A DNA stretch of 64,000 nt. Origin: Rostratula benghalensis (lineage: Eukaryota; Chordata; Aves; Charadriiformes; Rostratulidae). Location: assembly GCA_013399305.1 (NCBI GenBank), contig VXAI01000179.1, forward strand, positions 642,522-706,521, in the 5' to 3' direction. Within the stretch, counting starts at the first letter, position 1. Each line of letters starts with the position of its first letter. Of the stretch, positions 41,306 through 55,200 are shown piece after piece. Made by a program: the position numbers and the translations under genes. The notes beneath the pieces are model-generated. The model was not told the DNA's origin, searched no databases, and saw only the letters and a program-made list of their open reading frames with translations.

Positions 41306-41789
41306 AGTTTGATAGTAAGAACTATTTCTCTATTACTTTCTCTGTTTTGGAGCTATAAGCGTGCAGTAGGAGATCAGCTGTAAGATCAGTGACCATGACA
41401 TTTACCAAGTACATGGTGAAGTATTCATCTAAAATGTAGAAGAGTAAAGACTACTCCTGCCACTCTGCTCCTTCCCAGGCTGCTGACCACTGTGGTTAAA
41501 CAGAGCCCTGTAATCCAGTCCAAAGCTGTGGTCTGTGTGAACGAAGCACTGCACACATACATTTTCTTTGCTGCTCATATTACTTTTAATTATTAATTTC
41601 TTTCATCACTTACATGACATACATTTTCTTTTACTAAGGATGGAATGGAAGAACCAGAGTAAGGTCTGATCCTCATTGTGAACCAGGACTTAATCTACAA
41701 AATAGAAGACTGGGAGAAGTACTTAATGACATATAAAAGACTGCAACCAAGAAAATGGGAATAATACACTTCTTGTTGAGGCTGAGCAG

Positions 41790-42011
41790 ATAAAAAAAAG
41801 ATGAAAATGAAACGTGGAAGAGTCATGTTGGACCTTAGAAAATCACATTCTAACAGAAGTAGAACATCTGGGGAACTTATAACCTCTCCATCACTGAAGG
41901 TCTCAAAAACAGATTAGAATTACTTGTCAGAAATGACAGAAATATGGCACTTTAAGGCAGGAAAAAGATAGCCGAGCTTTTGAAGTCCCTTCAACCTCTG
42001 TGATTCTGTAA
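41790..42011 (+). mobile_element. Ancient CR1-type LINE 3' fragment
   Basis: A worn CR1 tail: a TCACTGAAGGTCTCAAAAAC block (compare TGGAGATATTCAAAA), ACTTGTCAGAAATGAC, then TTGAAGTCCCTTCAACCTCT and GTGATTCTGTAA at the end. The left edge is uncertain. It is older than the other three copies. Confidence 0.72.
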
Positions 42012-42590
42012 GCAGTTAATGTGTTGGTGTTTGGAGGAGGAAAGGGGATGCTCTGAGTGTCCCTCTTACAATGGTATCTATAAAATTTCTAGCTGCATAT
42101 TACATAAAAAATGTCATTTTTCATTAAAAAAAGCAGCAATATTATTGCCAACTCATTTTTTTCTCAGTTCTCTGAAAGTGTAGGAGCAGAGCACCACCAC
42201 CCAGCACTTTGAACAGTGATGCTTTCTACAAGAGAACAACCACAGTGCCAAATCAACCAAACATCCAGGTGGTCCAGTATACGAACTCCAGTAGTGACCA
42301 GCTGAGAGATGCCCATAGAAGGACAGATGCCCATGGTGAGCAGTCATTCTCTATGTACTTTTTCCTTGCTTCACAAGATTTTACAGATCTTTTCCAGTCC
42401 ATTTATTTTCTTTCACTGAACAGTGCACTGTACTGCCCCATATTGAAATATGTTTCAGAAAAGATGGACAGGGCAGAAATGATGTCTTGACTCTCTCATT
42501 CTTTTTTGTAGGAAATGAGCACTTTCAATGACAGTTAGACAGTGAAATGTAGTGAGGTAACATCCCTTATTAAATGTTTGAAACCTTTTA

Positions 42591-42613
42591 CACTGAGACT
42601 CTGAGTCTCAGTG
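42591..42613. repeat. Perfect 23-base palindrome beside an AP-1 site
   Basis: Arms CACTGAGACTC and GAGTCTCAGTG (11 bases each) are exact reverse complements around one T. It overlaps TGACTCA (42612-42618), a consensus AP-1 site, and GAGTCTCA recurs at 42622-42629. Confidence 0.9.
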
Positions 42614-43985
42614 ACTCAACCTGAGTCTCATAATTTTGTTGCATAGAAAGGGGATCTTCAGGTTCCATCTTAATTCATAGTTCATCTTCTAAAAGAAAGT
42701 CTAGAAATTGAGATATGCAGTGGAGAAGAACTGTTACTTACCTTACAGATCCTGTGAATGTGATGCCAGATTTAAGCCTATATTAAAAAGTTATTACATT
42801 TCTAGTAGTTTATGGCAGTGAAAGTAAATAGTTTCTTGCAATTTTGTTGATAGAGTTACAGTCCATGTATAAACTATCCAGGCTTGCGTTGAGCTGGAAA
42901 TAAAATTTCAAAATCACCTCCTACGTCAACTGTATTCTCCCAACAAGACTGCCTCATGCTAACCTGATCTCAGTGTGCTGGAACTAAAAGCTCTGAACTC
43001 CCTGGGCTGAATTCACTTCCAGTGTAAATCCAATCAAAATGCATTTGTGCCATTCCAACAGCTCATGGATTTGCAGAGTTTCTGGAAGCCTTTGTTAGCT
43101 CAGCCCTTTATAGGCCAGTGTTTCAGAGAGATTTAGTTTCTAGAAACCTCCTTCTGCAAACTCAGAGCTAAACCAAATTCACCAGCTAAATCTCATTTGT
43201 TTATGTATTTATTTATGTATGTGTTTCATTGATTTATTTATTGCTCCTAGAATAGAAGGGGTATGAAATCCCCTGCATGCTACTGCATTTTGTTAAACAC
43301 CATCCGCTTGTTCTAGGCTTGCTGAAAGAATTGCTAAGGTTCATGTTCTATCTGATGAACCTTCCTCAGTTCATTATAGCAATGACCCAAAGCTATTTCT
43401 TTCTTTTCTCCATTTTCTTTCCCCGGTCTTGTAAGAGTACATTACAGTGAACTTGCAGTGTCTCCCTCTGATGCACGCTCATGAAGTTTTTCAGCTCTCA
43501 AGTTCCTAAAGAAAATTCTGATTTGGCTCAGGCTCAAGTTCTTCTTTTAAACACAAACATTATCTTCCTTGCTTTGGCACTCTCCTTGTTTTTTCTGTCA
43601 GCCTTTTCCCCTCCCTTCTTCATTGCTATGTCTACCTTCCCTCTATCTCTCACCCAATTCCTCAGAGAAGAAAGCTGACACTCTTAGAAAAATCCATGTT
43701 TATATGGTGATTGTCTTAGCTTAGAGCAATGCTACCGGGCAACACCATAAATAAAACACTTTTTGGGAGCATTAAGATAATCTCTATCCTGCACTTTCCA
43801 ATACCTTCATGTGCTTTGCTCATTTGGAAAATTGTTTTATTCCATGTCAATGGTCCCATCTGTTCTCATTTTGTAGCATTGTAATAATGATGCTGCTCAA
43901 GGCTTTGCCTTGCTTTTGCATTGACTTTAGGGAAACTTTAGAACTTGAGCCTGAGAGCTGCAAAGTCCAGCAAGGACAAAGTGCT

Positions 43986-44152
43986 TTAGAATGACCCAAA
44001 TCTTTCTCTGGTAACCAGGTGCTCAGAAGAAACATCTGTATCAACATCAGGAACGTCAGCACAGACAGACCAGGAGCTGCTGAATGATACATCAAGCAGC
44101 CCCACTCCTGACGGGGAGCATTCTGCAGTATGTGACAAAACACTCCTGGAGG
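43986..44152 (+). other. Ser/Thr/Glu-rich frame ending at an AATAAA; possible exon or pseudogene relic
   Basis: The frame opens after a TAG at about 43986-43988, reads a hydrophilic tail (SEETSVSTSGTSAQTDQ, then SSSPTPDGEHSAV) and ends KTLLEEL with TGA near 44158. AATAAA overlaps the stop. A weak acceptor-like GGTAACCAG lies at about 44010-44018. The upstream frame ending ESCKVQQGQSALE (43809-43994) is in another phase. The composition looks like a cytoplasmic C-terminal tail, but I cannot name a family. Confidence 0.2.
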
Positions 44153-45375
44153 AACTCTGAATAAACTTGTGCATCTTCAAGCCTCTGAATATAATGGAGA
44201 TGAACATATGATGTAAATGAACTTTGCCAATGTGTTACACAAAGGTCATAACAGAAGGAGGCTGGTTTGCACCTTCCCAGTCTTTCTTATGTGTATGTAG
44301 CCATGCATAATGACCTCTCACTTAGTGAAAAAGAAATATTGCAGTCCTTACAGAAAGGAATCTTTCCCTGGTAAAAATAATGGTTGGAAGAAATTGCCGC
44401 TCTGCTGATTGCCCTGGTAATTTTGCAATTGATCTCAACTGCATGGGGATTTTCCTCTAGTTAAGATAAATGAGGCCTGCAGAAAGTTCTTGGAAGGTGA
44501 CAGACATGTTATGGACAAGATAGAATTTGCAGACCATATTTGGTCTTTTCAGTTATTTTTCTGACATGCTAGATTAAACTGCATTAAAAATAAATCTGCC
44601 CATATGCATATTAATGTTACTTTTTAAATAGTGCGTTTCCATGTATTAAATTACAAATAGATCATTCTTGTGCTTTTCTTCCTCAGGGGCTACATCAACT
44701 ACTTACGATGGCTTCATTAGAATTTTCAGCCTTTCATCTACATTTGTATTTAGTGACTTTTACAGGAGCAACTGATTGCTGCATTCATAGTGATTTATGT
44801 GGAAAGGGAAATAAATTCATATTAAGCATATAATGAGAACCCTGAAATATTAGTTTACATTTTTCTGGCAATCACAGTGGCTTTGGCAATGGATTTTAGA
44901 TGACCTTAACATTCACGTCCAAAATATACGCAATAACTAGCCTCAGCCTTCACCCTACCATTGATCTTTTCAAACAGTGAACATAAGATAAAGATCTGTT
45001 GTGGGTTTTCTCTCAGCTCTCCATAACATTTCATAAATAGGTCAGTTTTAGCATGTTTATATAAATTGATTCCCCTTCTGGGAATGCTGGGCTGTGATAA
45101 ACAGTGCTTTCCAATTAGTTTGTTTTTATTTAAAATAGTTAGGGAATACTATTACAGCTAAAAATATTATAGATATAAGTATCTTCAAGAAAGTCAAGGA
45201 AGTGTTTTCTGTCTATTACTGATAGATGAACTACAAATGCCCACTCCTGTTACCTTTAAAATCAATATTGCAATCTCTAAGCATGTGGACTTCTTTTTAC
45301 AATACATGGCAAAATTAAGATCTGGTCTTGCAACACAGTGCCCACTACCATGAGTCATTTTAACCATATGGAGGG

Positions 45376-45450
45376 ATTGATTGAAGCCAATGAGACTCCT
45401 TTGGTTTGTAATCCCTGCGCTTAACAGACATCTACAGGATCAGCTCTGTT
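45376..45450. repeat. Possible worn copy of the CATTGAAGTCAATG-type repeat
   Basis: TTGAAGCCAATGAGACTCCT, GCGCTTAACAG and ACAGGATCAGC occur in the order seen in an old amniote repeat with a TTGAAGTCAATG core. It is short and diverged. Confidence 0.35.
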
Positions 45451-48400
45451 TTGTCATATTTTTTTTAGAAGTCATTCTGTTGGCTGACAGATTTGTACAT
45501 TCCTTTAGACACCAGCTGTCCTCTTAATTCTCATTAATAATCCGTTTTATTTGATTTTGTTGTGAAGTCCATTTCTATGAAAAAAATTGCATGGTAAATC
45601 AGGTCAGCTGCTGAATCAGTTGCCCAGTAACCTCCCTTGGCAATGAGCGTCACTAGCTACATCAGAAGAAGATGTAAGAAATGGTAAGAAATCATACACA
45701 AGACAGAGTGGAATTCTAGATTGTGGCCATTATTGCTCATCTTGATGACCTTACCTTTCTCCAGAATACTTAGCAGAATGATGGTGACAAATCTTGTGCC
45801 TTGACTCCCACTTTTTCATATCATTGCAGCTTTAGGGGAGAGACAGAGGCTTTGAGTGTGCCTAGCTCTGCTGCCCACTTTGTGGTAGGTTAGATCTGAC
45901 AGCAGATGGAATCCCTGAGGCATGTCAATTCAGTTTTAGGTTGTGTGTGTAATGCATATATTGCCAATTACTGTGGTGCATGATGTCTTTCTAGGAAGGA
46001 GGAACATGGAGGAACATGCTAAGGATAAATTTTACAAAAGTTATTAAATCTGAGCTCAGTCATGTCTTAACAGCCTGCATGAGAAGGGAAGTATCTTTCA
46101 AGGACTATTTCTGACCCTCTAGATCCTCTCCTACTACTCTTTTTAGCTACTTTCTTAACAATAGTGCATTTAAACTCCCAGAGAACAGAGCAAAGCTCGC
46201 AGTTTGATGTGGATATAGAGTTTCAGTCAAGCAAGGGACTTCAAACTTTGTTTGTTAGAACCCTATGACCACAGTTCTGAGGAAAATGGAAAACCATAAA
46301 ACAGTCTTTCAGACAAGTGTTCAGGTGGATAGATTAATGGCAGCAGCTACTTAAATCCTCAGTTAAAAAAAAAAAAATACAGAAGAGCCAGGTAACTAAA
46401 TCAGCATCGAAGTCAACCTAAAACCACTACTAGATGCAGGGTAGCTTCAGGCAGCAAATTTGCCAGGGAAGAAAGAAGAGGTGATGTTTTTTTATTCCAA
46501 TTCTTCTAGCCATTGCGAGAAGTGGAAGGAAGCTCTAATTAGCACAGCAAGGCAAAGCATTTTCCAGATAATCTGTGGTGAATATCTGACTGCTGGGTGA
46601 TTTGTTCTTTGAGCAAATGTCATACCTAATGCTTGTTTTACGTTCTCTGTTCTGAAAAGACATTCCCTGTTTTCCTCTGTTCCATCACTTCTGGAAGCCT
46701 CCACTCCAGTGTACTGCATTGACCTAGTTCCACAACCACACCAGACCTTCACAGATGAGTCTTCCAAATGAAACTTCCTACAGACTTCCTTTTCGCATGA
46801 GGCCATAAAAGTCAAGTTAATTATCTTTTTGATTAATATATTTGTGATACAACACCCATACTTCCCAATTTTAAAGTGTCCTACAGATATCACAGAAGGT
46901 TGAAATAATTGCATCCCTAGCATTGCCATTTGTTAACAGCATGTGAGATAAGACAATTTTATTATATAAATTTAAACTTAATTATTCATTTTACGTGTAT
47001 ATTCATAAATTCCAGTTGGTCTTACAGTCAGAGACCACAATCACAATCCCTGACCCACTTCATACACAGGCACAGATGTAGCTACAGAAGCATGTTATCT
47101 GAAGAGCTAATAGTCTATCAGTCATAAGCAGTTCAGATGTTACCCTGAAGCCATATATGGTGCCTGTGGTCTTGGCCAATCCAAGCCATTGATGCTAGGC
47201 TCTCTAGAGCTCAAACCTACAGTTGGAAGTTTGCAATAGGGAAAAATAATAAATCCATATGTGCAATATGCAACTCATACTCCAGCCAACCTACACAGAC
47301 ATTGTGGCTACAGAATGACAATACAAATTAAAACAGAATCATTTTTATTTACATATAACATAAATGAACATTTTAAAATATCTACACATCAAAAAATTAA
47401 AAAATAATTTTGAAAATTCCATCAATATTAAAGCATTTTATCCCTTATTTTCAAAATGTTTTTTGCAACAAAAGCCTGGGTGTGGACATTGACTCAAACC
47501 CAAGTTCTGAAACATTCAATCTTGACCATAAACCCTTCAGCAGAGTTATGATTTTTGCTGCTGAATACATGGATATTTGTTTGACCCCTGCAAGACACTC
47601 ACTGCTCTGTGTCTGGAAATAAAGAAAAAAAGTAGGACATCTGTCTTCTGATTTGCTGACATGAGAGGAGCAACCAAGCACCATCTAGACACCATATGAA
47701 TGCATTAAGCTAAGCTTCACCACCACTGCAAAGTGTAACTCTAAACACTACACTTCCTCCTGTCGAAAGACCCTTTTCCACAAGTTCCCAAGTTTCACAA
47801 GAAAAAGAGCAAGATGCAAGCTATGTTCAAGTCCAACTTGAATCTGACCCAGTTGGAATAAGAGAAGAGAATAAATTGCCACCCACGTACAGTTTGCAAG
47901 CAGGAAATAAAATTCAATTGTTTTATTTATATATATTTATTTCTTTATAAGTATCTGCATTGTCTGTTACCAGAGAACGGGTGTCTGTTTGTTAGTCTGG
48001 GGAAAATAGTGCAATTTATTTTGAATAGAAATATGCTTTTGCCTTTTTTCATTAATTAATATCTTTCACCCACAATTTCCATGACTTTTGCTGGCACAAA
48101 AGATTCAGACACCAGATTTTAAGGACGGATATGCGAGTATTTGTGGGACCAAGAACTGCAAAAATATTCATTGGAAGTACTACTCATACATCTAATCAGG
48201 AAAAAGGAATACTGCCAGGCAGCCAGTCCATCCAGTGATAGTTTGAAAAGCAAATATTGGTTGTTCACAAACAATTTACATAGCAAAGATCATCTGGACA
48301 ACATAAACACTATAAGACTCTCACATAGCAAATATTTGCTCGGTAATTTGACTAATTTTGTATTATGCTTTAAACAAACATTCTGAATATATTTTTTATT

Positions 48401-51400
48401 TTCTCAACTTTTGCCAAACTTCAGTTACAGATTGGTGTATCTAAGTTACAGACATAAATACTAAGCCAAATAGTGTGTGTCTTGATATACTGTGGGTATA
48501 GAAACATCAGTGGAAAATAAAAACAGTGGCTGGTTTGAATAAAGGTTTTTGATTCATTTTCTTACTCATCCTAGATCAAAAATGCTGCTGATTTTAGTAT
48601 CTCTTCAAGATATCGTATCTAGAACACTGCCTTCAAGTAAGCAGATATGTGACTGTTAAGTTGTCACTGTGAACTAATTCTATGATGATAAGATTAAAAA
48701 TATAAGAAAACAAGAAAAGATTCTCAGCTGGAAATATTATGAAGTGGCCTATACTATAAAGCGCTCAGACAAGTCTTTACTACAACCAACTCCCTGTTTT
48801 AATGGCAACTCCCGTTTTGGAGCAAATTTCCCTTCAGCAAATCACTCCTTACTTCGCATCAGCAGAAAAGGTGGAAGAGTTCAATGTCAAATTACTGTCC
48901 TCAACTAGTTTGCCAGCTTTTTGAGGGATTAATCCTTTCTAGGATCCAAATAATCATGAAACTATCCCTCAGATAACTGAGAAAAACTGTATGATCCACC
49001 ACCTAGTCCAGGATTTCGCCACAGATCCCAAAATGGTACATGAATGCAGCCAAGGAGGCATGAGGACACCTCATCAAATGTGCATATCCGAGCAGGAATT
49101 ACTGCTCTTAGCAGTACCAATTTCAAGGATGACACATATTCTCAACAGGACTCAGTAGTTCTTGTTCCTGACAGCAGCAACATAAAAGCTGTCAAAGATA
49201 GATACACACAATTTTGGAAATCAAGAGCCGGACTTAGTATGACTTAATCACCTTTCAGTGTCCAATAATATTATTTTTTTCTAATCAAAAGTACAAAGAG
49301 CTGGGTTCAGGGTGAGTTGATTTAAAAGTCCTTTGTATGCCTACAGGAAGAAATACTACAGTATTCTAAACACTTCTCAAGTCAATAATTTCACCGTAAG
49401 AGTATTTAAGCTATACTTCTGCATATGCTTTTTTCACTTATGTGTTTTTGTTTATATAAATACACAAATTGCTCATGCAAAGACATTTCAATAATTGAAC
49501 TATTTGTAAACTGTTCCTTTTCAGTCTATTACATAAAATTCCTTACCTGTGTTCCAAGAAGTTGGTCTGCAATGGATTTTTGGCACTGAATCAGGAAAGC
49601 AACCTTTGTTAGGATCAAACCTAAGGCATTTATGGCTATATTATATCAACTGTTTTTAATGGCATGCTTTTCTCTTTTAATATCTAGATTTAAAAAAATA
49701 AATAAATAAAAGGGGGTGGAGAGGGAAACTCCCATGAAGACCTCCACACACCACATGGGACGTAGAATACTATTTATTTTAAGGGTTACTATCAGTTTGT
49801 GGTCCACTGAGATTTTCAGTAACCAGGTTAAACTGATGGTGAATACCTTTGCCTTTCTCAAAGCAAGGGACAGCACATGGAGAAAACAGCACCTGTGATC
49901 TTTTGTTAAATTCTGCAACTAATTTCATTACCGATGATGTTACCGAAGAGTACAATTGACCACATCCATATTGCAATGACAGTGAGATACAAAACTTTCC
50001 ACATCTCAGTTTGACCTCCCCATCTTTTATTAGTGTAAAATACAAGTGTAGGAACTTAAAATGCAGTTTACATGACTTCTCTTACCCCCACTTGGAACTG
50101 AGGCTGATTGAGGTCTTGTGATACTGCATCTTGCTTTCTCTGTAGTTAGGTTTCCATTGCAGTGGTTGTGTCACATTGGCTCATAGGACTGAATATCTGA
50201 ATTAGGATTAGAGACAAATATAGAGTTGTTGTGCCACAGCTCCCTCAGCAGCGAATTATGCTGTGTGCCTGGCCACTTTATATTAGTGAATCTATGGCAT
50301 TCATTTATTCATAACAAGACTGTGCTGCTGACTTAGTTTGCTCGTTAAATTAATGGAGGCTGGAGAAACTAAAAAGAAAATCCTAGAGGGGTTTCATTTC
50401 TGTGCCTACTTGGTTGGATCAGTAATTCCTTTTATTTTCATTTCTTTTCTCCTGGCTGTATAACTGGATGAATTTGTTTTAGATTATTTTCCTATTAACT
50501 AAAATTTCCCAGAGGTTCCTGGTATTTGCATTCAGCTATTTCAGTAGCAGATATAGCACTACACTGAATACACCATCTACTGAAACAATGAAGTCTTAAG
50601 GAAATCAGACGCATGTTCCCTACAGATGTTTGACCTAAGGCGTATTAAAGTTGCCAAATCCACCTTTGGGTCACACTCTTCTCCATCTGGAGATCTACAA
50701 ACACTGGGCCAAATGCAAGGAGTGATTTATAAACTGGGTAACCCTACTGAAGTCAACTAGCAATCTTGAATTTAAGTGCCAAAATCAATGTTGTAAGTGC
50801 TAAGAACTTGCAGCCAACAAAGACTTCAGTTGGGACTTTCTGGCACCCTGTGTCTCTGAAAATTGGGACAGAGTGAGTTTGGTTGCTCACATGTTAAGTT
50901 TAGAAGTTTGGCTTCGGAGTCCTGACTTTCAAATCTGTATTCACACCTCCAGGTTTAGCCAAACCTCTCTTGATCTTTTGTCTCCCATATTCTCCACAGT
51001 GACAGGAATGGGTCAGATAAATATGCCAGTGCTGGGCAGAATTGTAATGAGCATATCCGCTTCATTGCTTGGCCTTGGGATTGCATGCAAACTGGCATGC
51101 CTAGCAGATGGGCTTCTTCTCGTTTGTAATTCAGCCCTGTCTGATGCCCCTCATTGTTCTCACAGGACTGCCAGCCATAATGAGAGCCTTGCCCTTATGG
51201 CCAACTTTATCCACGTTCATTCTACTTTAGCAGGATCACCATCAAAGGGAACCTACCCCCTGCATCCCAGGAGAACAAGGTAGTATGTGCCATCCATCTA
51301 GGACTGAAAAATCTGTCTCATTAAAATTACAGGTAATTATATAGTAGATATTCCCCTCAAAGTCAGAAGACACAAAATCCCCACCTTGTAAATAATAAAA

Positions 51401-51410
51401 GATCTCAGTT

Positions 51411-51430
51411 AAAAAAAAAAAAAAAAAAAA
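51411..51430. repeat. A20 homopolymer
   Basis: Twenty A residues on +. Confidence 0.95.
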
Positions 51431-54400
51431 TTCTTAAACTGTTATGTGCCAGGGGTAAAGAGCGGGTGACTTCACGGATCACAGGGATTCTGAATAAATG
51501 GCATCAAGCACTGAGTCCTCCTTGCAGACTATTTTATGCTGAGTGAAATCTTTGCAGAAAGTTAATGCTGTTTCCATAAATGTGATAATGGGATTGATAC
51601 CAGTTCAGTGGAAATGTTGTATTCAGGAATTTTAACAACTCCACCTGCTTTCCCCTTTCATTTTCCCCAACGGATGCAATTGCTTTTATTATTTTTTATG
51701 TAGTTTATATACTTGATTAAGTACGTTGGAAAGTTAAGGAAACTCTGAGCCATTTGTTTAAATATTTCCTTTGTGGTGCAGGAAAAAGGGAGTTTGAAAA
51801 CACTGTGTCACTATGAATGTCCTTCCTTCCCCATTTTGAAAACCTAGTTTTCTTTTCTGCAGCACTTTGAAATAGGCTTATTAATCCACTGAGGGAAATA
51901 AACAGCTGGAAGTAAACATTTCCCAACTGCTGGAGAAATACTAACTCTTTCCTAAGCCATATCCAAGTGGTCACCAAATAAATGCATAAGGGAAAACCAG
52001 TTCTTGGCCTGGATCTATGTCTGTGCTAATGAAGAAATCAACAGTAGAGGGCTAGCTGAGTCATTCTTCTTTAAGGATCATCAAATATCCAGCTTCTTAA
52101 TATTTCATTGGTTGCTAAGACCAGAAGCCAACACTGTGCTCAGAGCTATACAGGGCAGCCTTCACCACACAGTCTAAATTTGGCTTACCAACAGTATCCA
52201 GCAACTCACTGGATGCTCAGTAGACATCCAGCAATGCACTTGATGGGTGGTGAAAGCCAGAGCTGTTTGTAAAGTGCTAGAGAAGTTGTTTTCCAAGAGT
52301 AGTACATTTTAAGGAAGAACACCAGAAGGAGTACACAATAGGCACCAAAAGAATTGACTGACAGTTCAAAGGAAAGTGGTGAAAGATATTCTTGAAGATC
52401 TGTGATTTCTTCTTCTGCCACAGATGATGTTATTTTTCATGTTCTTTTCAAGAACATTTACATAAGCCAAGTTTCACGTGTGTAAATAAATTATTAGGGA
52501 GAAGAACCTGTAAGCCCACAGCCAATATCGGTTGTACTCATAATGCAAAATTTCCTGTCTGAAGTGGAAAAAAATCATCACACGAAAAAATCCATCCCTT
52601 AGGCCTCCTGACAGCACAATGAGCCATGTTAAGCCATGAGCACAGCCCAGTGAGCCCAGCTGAGAGTCAGACTGGAAGAGTCACCAGCAGGAAGCTGCAG
52701 GTGATATCTGTATACAGCAGAGGTGACCAACAGAGAGGAAAACCTGCAGGACAGAGGTGGGTATACCTAGATCACTGAAGTGGCCCCAGCAGCCTGCCTA
52801 ATGTTGGGAAGAAACACAGGGAGTTCTTATTTGTAAAGTTTGAGAGTACATAAGGGATGGAAGAGCCTGAAAGAGGTTTTCCTGAGCAGAGGAAAAGTCC
52901 CCCAGTGCTATACAGTTGTGTATCACTGACGTCCTGCTTTATTCTCTGAAGTGCAGTGTAGTCTTTCCTCTGGATGTGGGTCTGAGCAGCCTCACTGCCT
53001 ACAGCAGGTGAGGAAGGACAGCAGGATCCTGAACACACTCATCCGTGTATGTTTATTCCCTAAGGGTAGAATTTAGCACACAGACCTCTCCTACCTACTT
53101 TAACTCTAGATGAGATCTGCTCATACCTACTTTAATATTTCCTTATTGGGAAGTTTTCTCCTCTGCTTTGTGAAAATATACCTGAGATTTTTCTGTACCC
53201 TGGTGCCGAACTCCTAGAGAGTAAGTAGATAAAGAAACAACCTCAAAAGAATTTACAAGGCATATATAAACTGAAATATCTTCACATGCATTTGGAAGAA
53301 AGCCATGCTGTGTCTGGACAACTCTTGAGTGGAAAAAAGGTTGTTAAATAGATTAATCATTCACCCATAATGTGTGATTTGAGCAGCCCCAGTTAGAATC
53401 CAAAAGGCCAGAAAGAGAAAAGATGTCATGATGAGAGAAGGCTGGTAATTATATGGTTGTTTGGAACAAGGGAAGGAAGCAAGAGGATGAAGAGATGGAT
53501 GAATTCAGCAACTCAGAGAAAGGCAGATTTGTGGTGAGTTTGATTCTGGAAGAAACTAAGTTGAACTTGATGCAGACAGCCAAAAGGTAGCCAATATAAG
53601 GCCATGTTGAAATAGGGTAAACATGTCCAGTGATGTGACAAATAAAATTACAGTTGCAGCAACAGGTGGGCAAACTGAAATGGAGCTGAATAAGAGGCAG
53701 AAATACAAACTGATAAATGAGAAGGGCAGGGCAAGAATTCTAGCAACACTGAAAGAGAAAAAAAGAAGATAGAAAGGAGTATTAACACATGCAGGAAAAA
53801 AAACAATATTGCCTGAGAAATAAGGATTGAAGAAGAAGAAAAAAATAGAAGAGGAAAACTGGGCATCAGGTCTCTAGTACAAACCATTCTTTTGAAAAAA
53901 CAATAACAATTTTCTCCTCAACTTACCCTAGTATAGAATACAGACAAGTAGAGACAGGAGACAAAATGTAAAATAAAACTTACCAAAATCAAATATATCC
54001 AAAAGTGATAGTGGGTCTCAACAATGTGGATTTTTGTGACTGCAGCAGAGCCATCAGTAGGCCTAATTTTCTTCTCACAACCTCTGCCTGTAAAGTTAGA
54101 ATAGCTCCACTTGATTCAGCTAAGTAAAATTGCTGTAAAAGAGATGAGTAAGCCCATAAACATAAATAAAGCCCATAAACTTTCATTATTCCACGCATAT
54201 AATGTAAAAATAGTGTAAATCAAATGCAAGTTCCATCACCAAAGATCTAGTAAAGACAGAAGGCAAGTTAAAAATCAGGAGAAAAACAATGACATTTGTC
54301 CCTTGGAAAATAGTTGAGATGCTGCATAGGACCATATTCTGCTACCCAGACTTAGCAAAACAGTTCTCTAACTGTTCAAGTTGGCTCGTTCCTTAGGAGG

Positions 54401-55200
54401 TACAAGAAGAATGCAGAATCAATAGAACTTGCAAGTAATTTAACTCATTAGTGGTGACAAGCTCCACAGACAAACTTTTGATAATCACTGCCACTGATCA
54501 AATTATTGTTTTGCTTTATTTTGCAATAGCTTCTGTGTCAGAAACTGTAATACTAGTATAAATATTTTTATGTGTTTGGTGCAATATCAGGTTCCAGTAA
54601 AGCACAAGCATAAGGTATAGGGGGGAGTCAGCACCAGCAGCTAAGGCACAAACAGAGGAAAAAACAGCCTTTTTAGTGATTTACCATTTTCTTATCAGGT
54701 ATAACTGGCAGTGGCCCCAGAGAACAGTTTAAAGGGGGTGGCTGGAAGTGGCAGGGCTGTAAGAGCATGGCAGGGATTTCTGGAACAGCTTGGTCTATTA
54801 AAGGGCAGAGCCAAACATCTCCAGCACAGCACCGCGCTGAAGCCACTGTTCTGCTCTCGGGCCTCATGCCAATATCCCTGCAGGGTGCTGCCCTGCATCA
54901 CGTAACCCTGTCTGCTGGGTATCCCTGGCACGGTGCTGCACCGAGCAGTATGGGAAAATACAGAATTTCATCGAAAGCTATGAACACTTCGGGGCAGCTG
55001 CGTGATGTGGGGTTTTTTTTAAAATTCTGCTAGATGCTGAGAACATTTCAGCCCCTCCTTGAGTTTAAATAAGGTAAACCTAACTGTGTAAAACAGGTTA
55101 ATGGCTTAGTTTGTTTCTCCCAGACTCAGAAATTATTCTTGCTAAAACAAGAAAAGCTTCCTTCACTGCTGCAGCTCTCTGAGCAGTTAAATATGCATGT

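Larger units (their letters stand above)
31648..41789. other. Gene desert with unexplained open frames at 38-40 kb
   Basis: This holds a 33-base duplication, T22 and T18 runs, a possible MIR and the two long frames listed separately. The stretch 36007-36392 is moderately GC-rich and open in four frames at once, which argues for composition and not coding. The AT-rich block at 37640-37880 (TTAATTAA, several ATTA cores) could be a regulatory element. Confidence 0.5.
42012..55200. other. Gene desert, with palindrome and purine-rich tract
   Basis: No certain gene. Notable are the 23-base palindrome at 42.6 kb, the Ser/Thr-rich frame at 44.0 kb, an A20 run at 51.4 kb, and a purine-rich + strand from about 53,400 to 53,860. 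The stretch 54690-54960 is GC-richer and open in several frames in both directions, which points to composition. Confidence 0.5.

Noticed and set aside
54673..55033. Five overlapping open frames on both strands
   Set aside because: Same reason: locally higher GC with few stops; no family motif.
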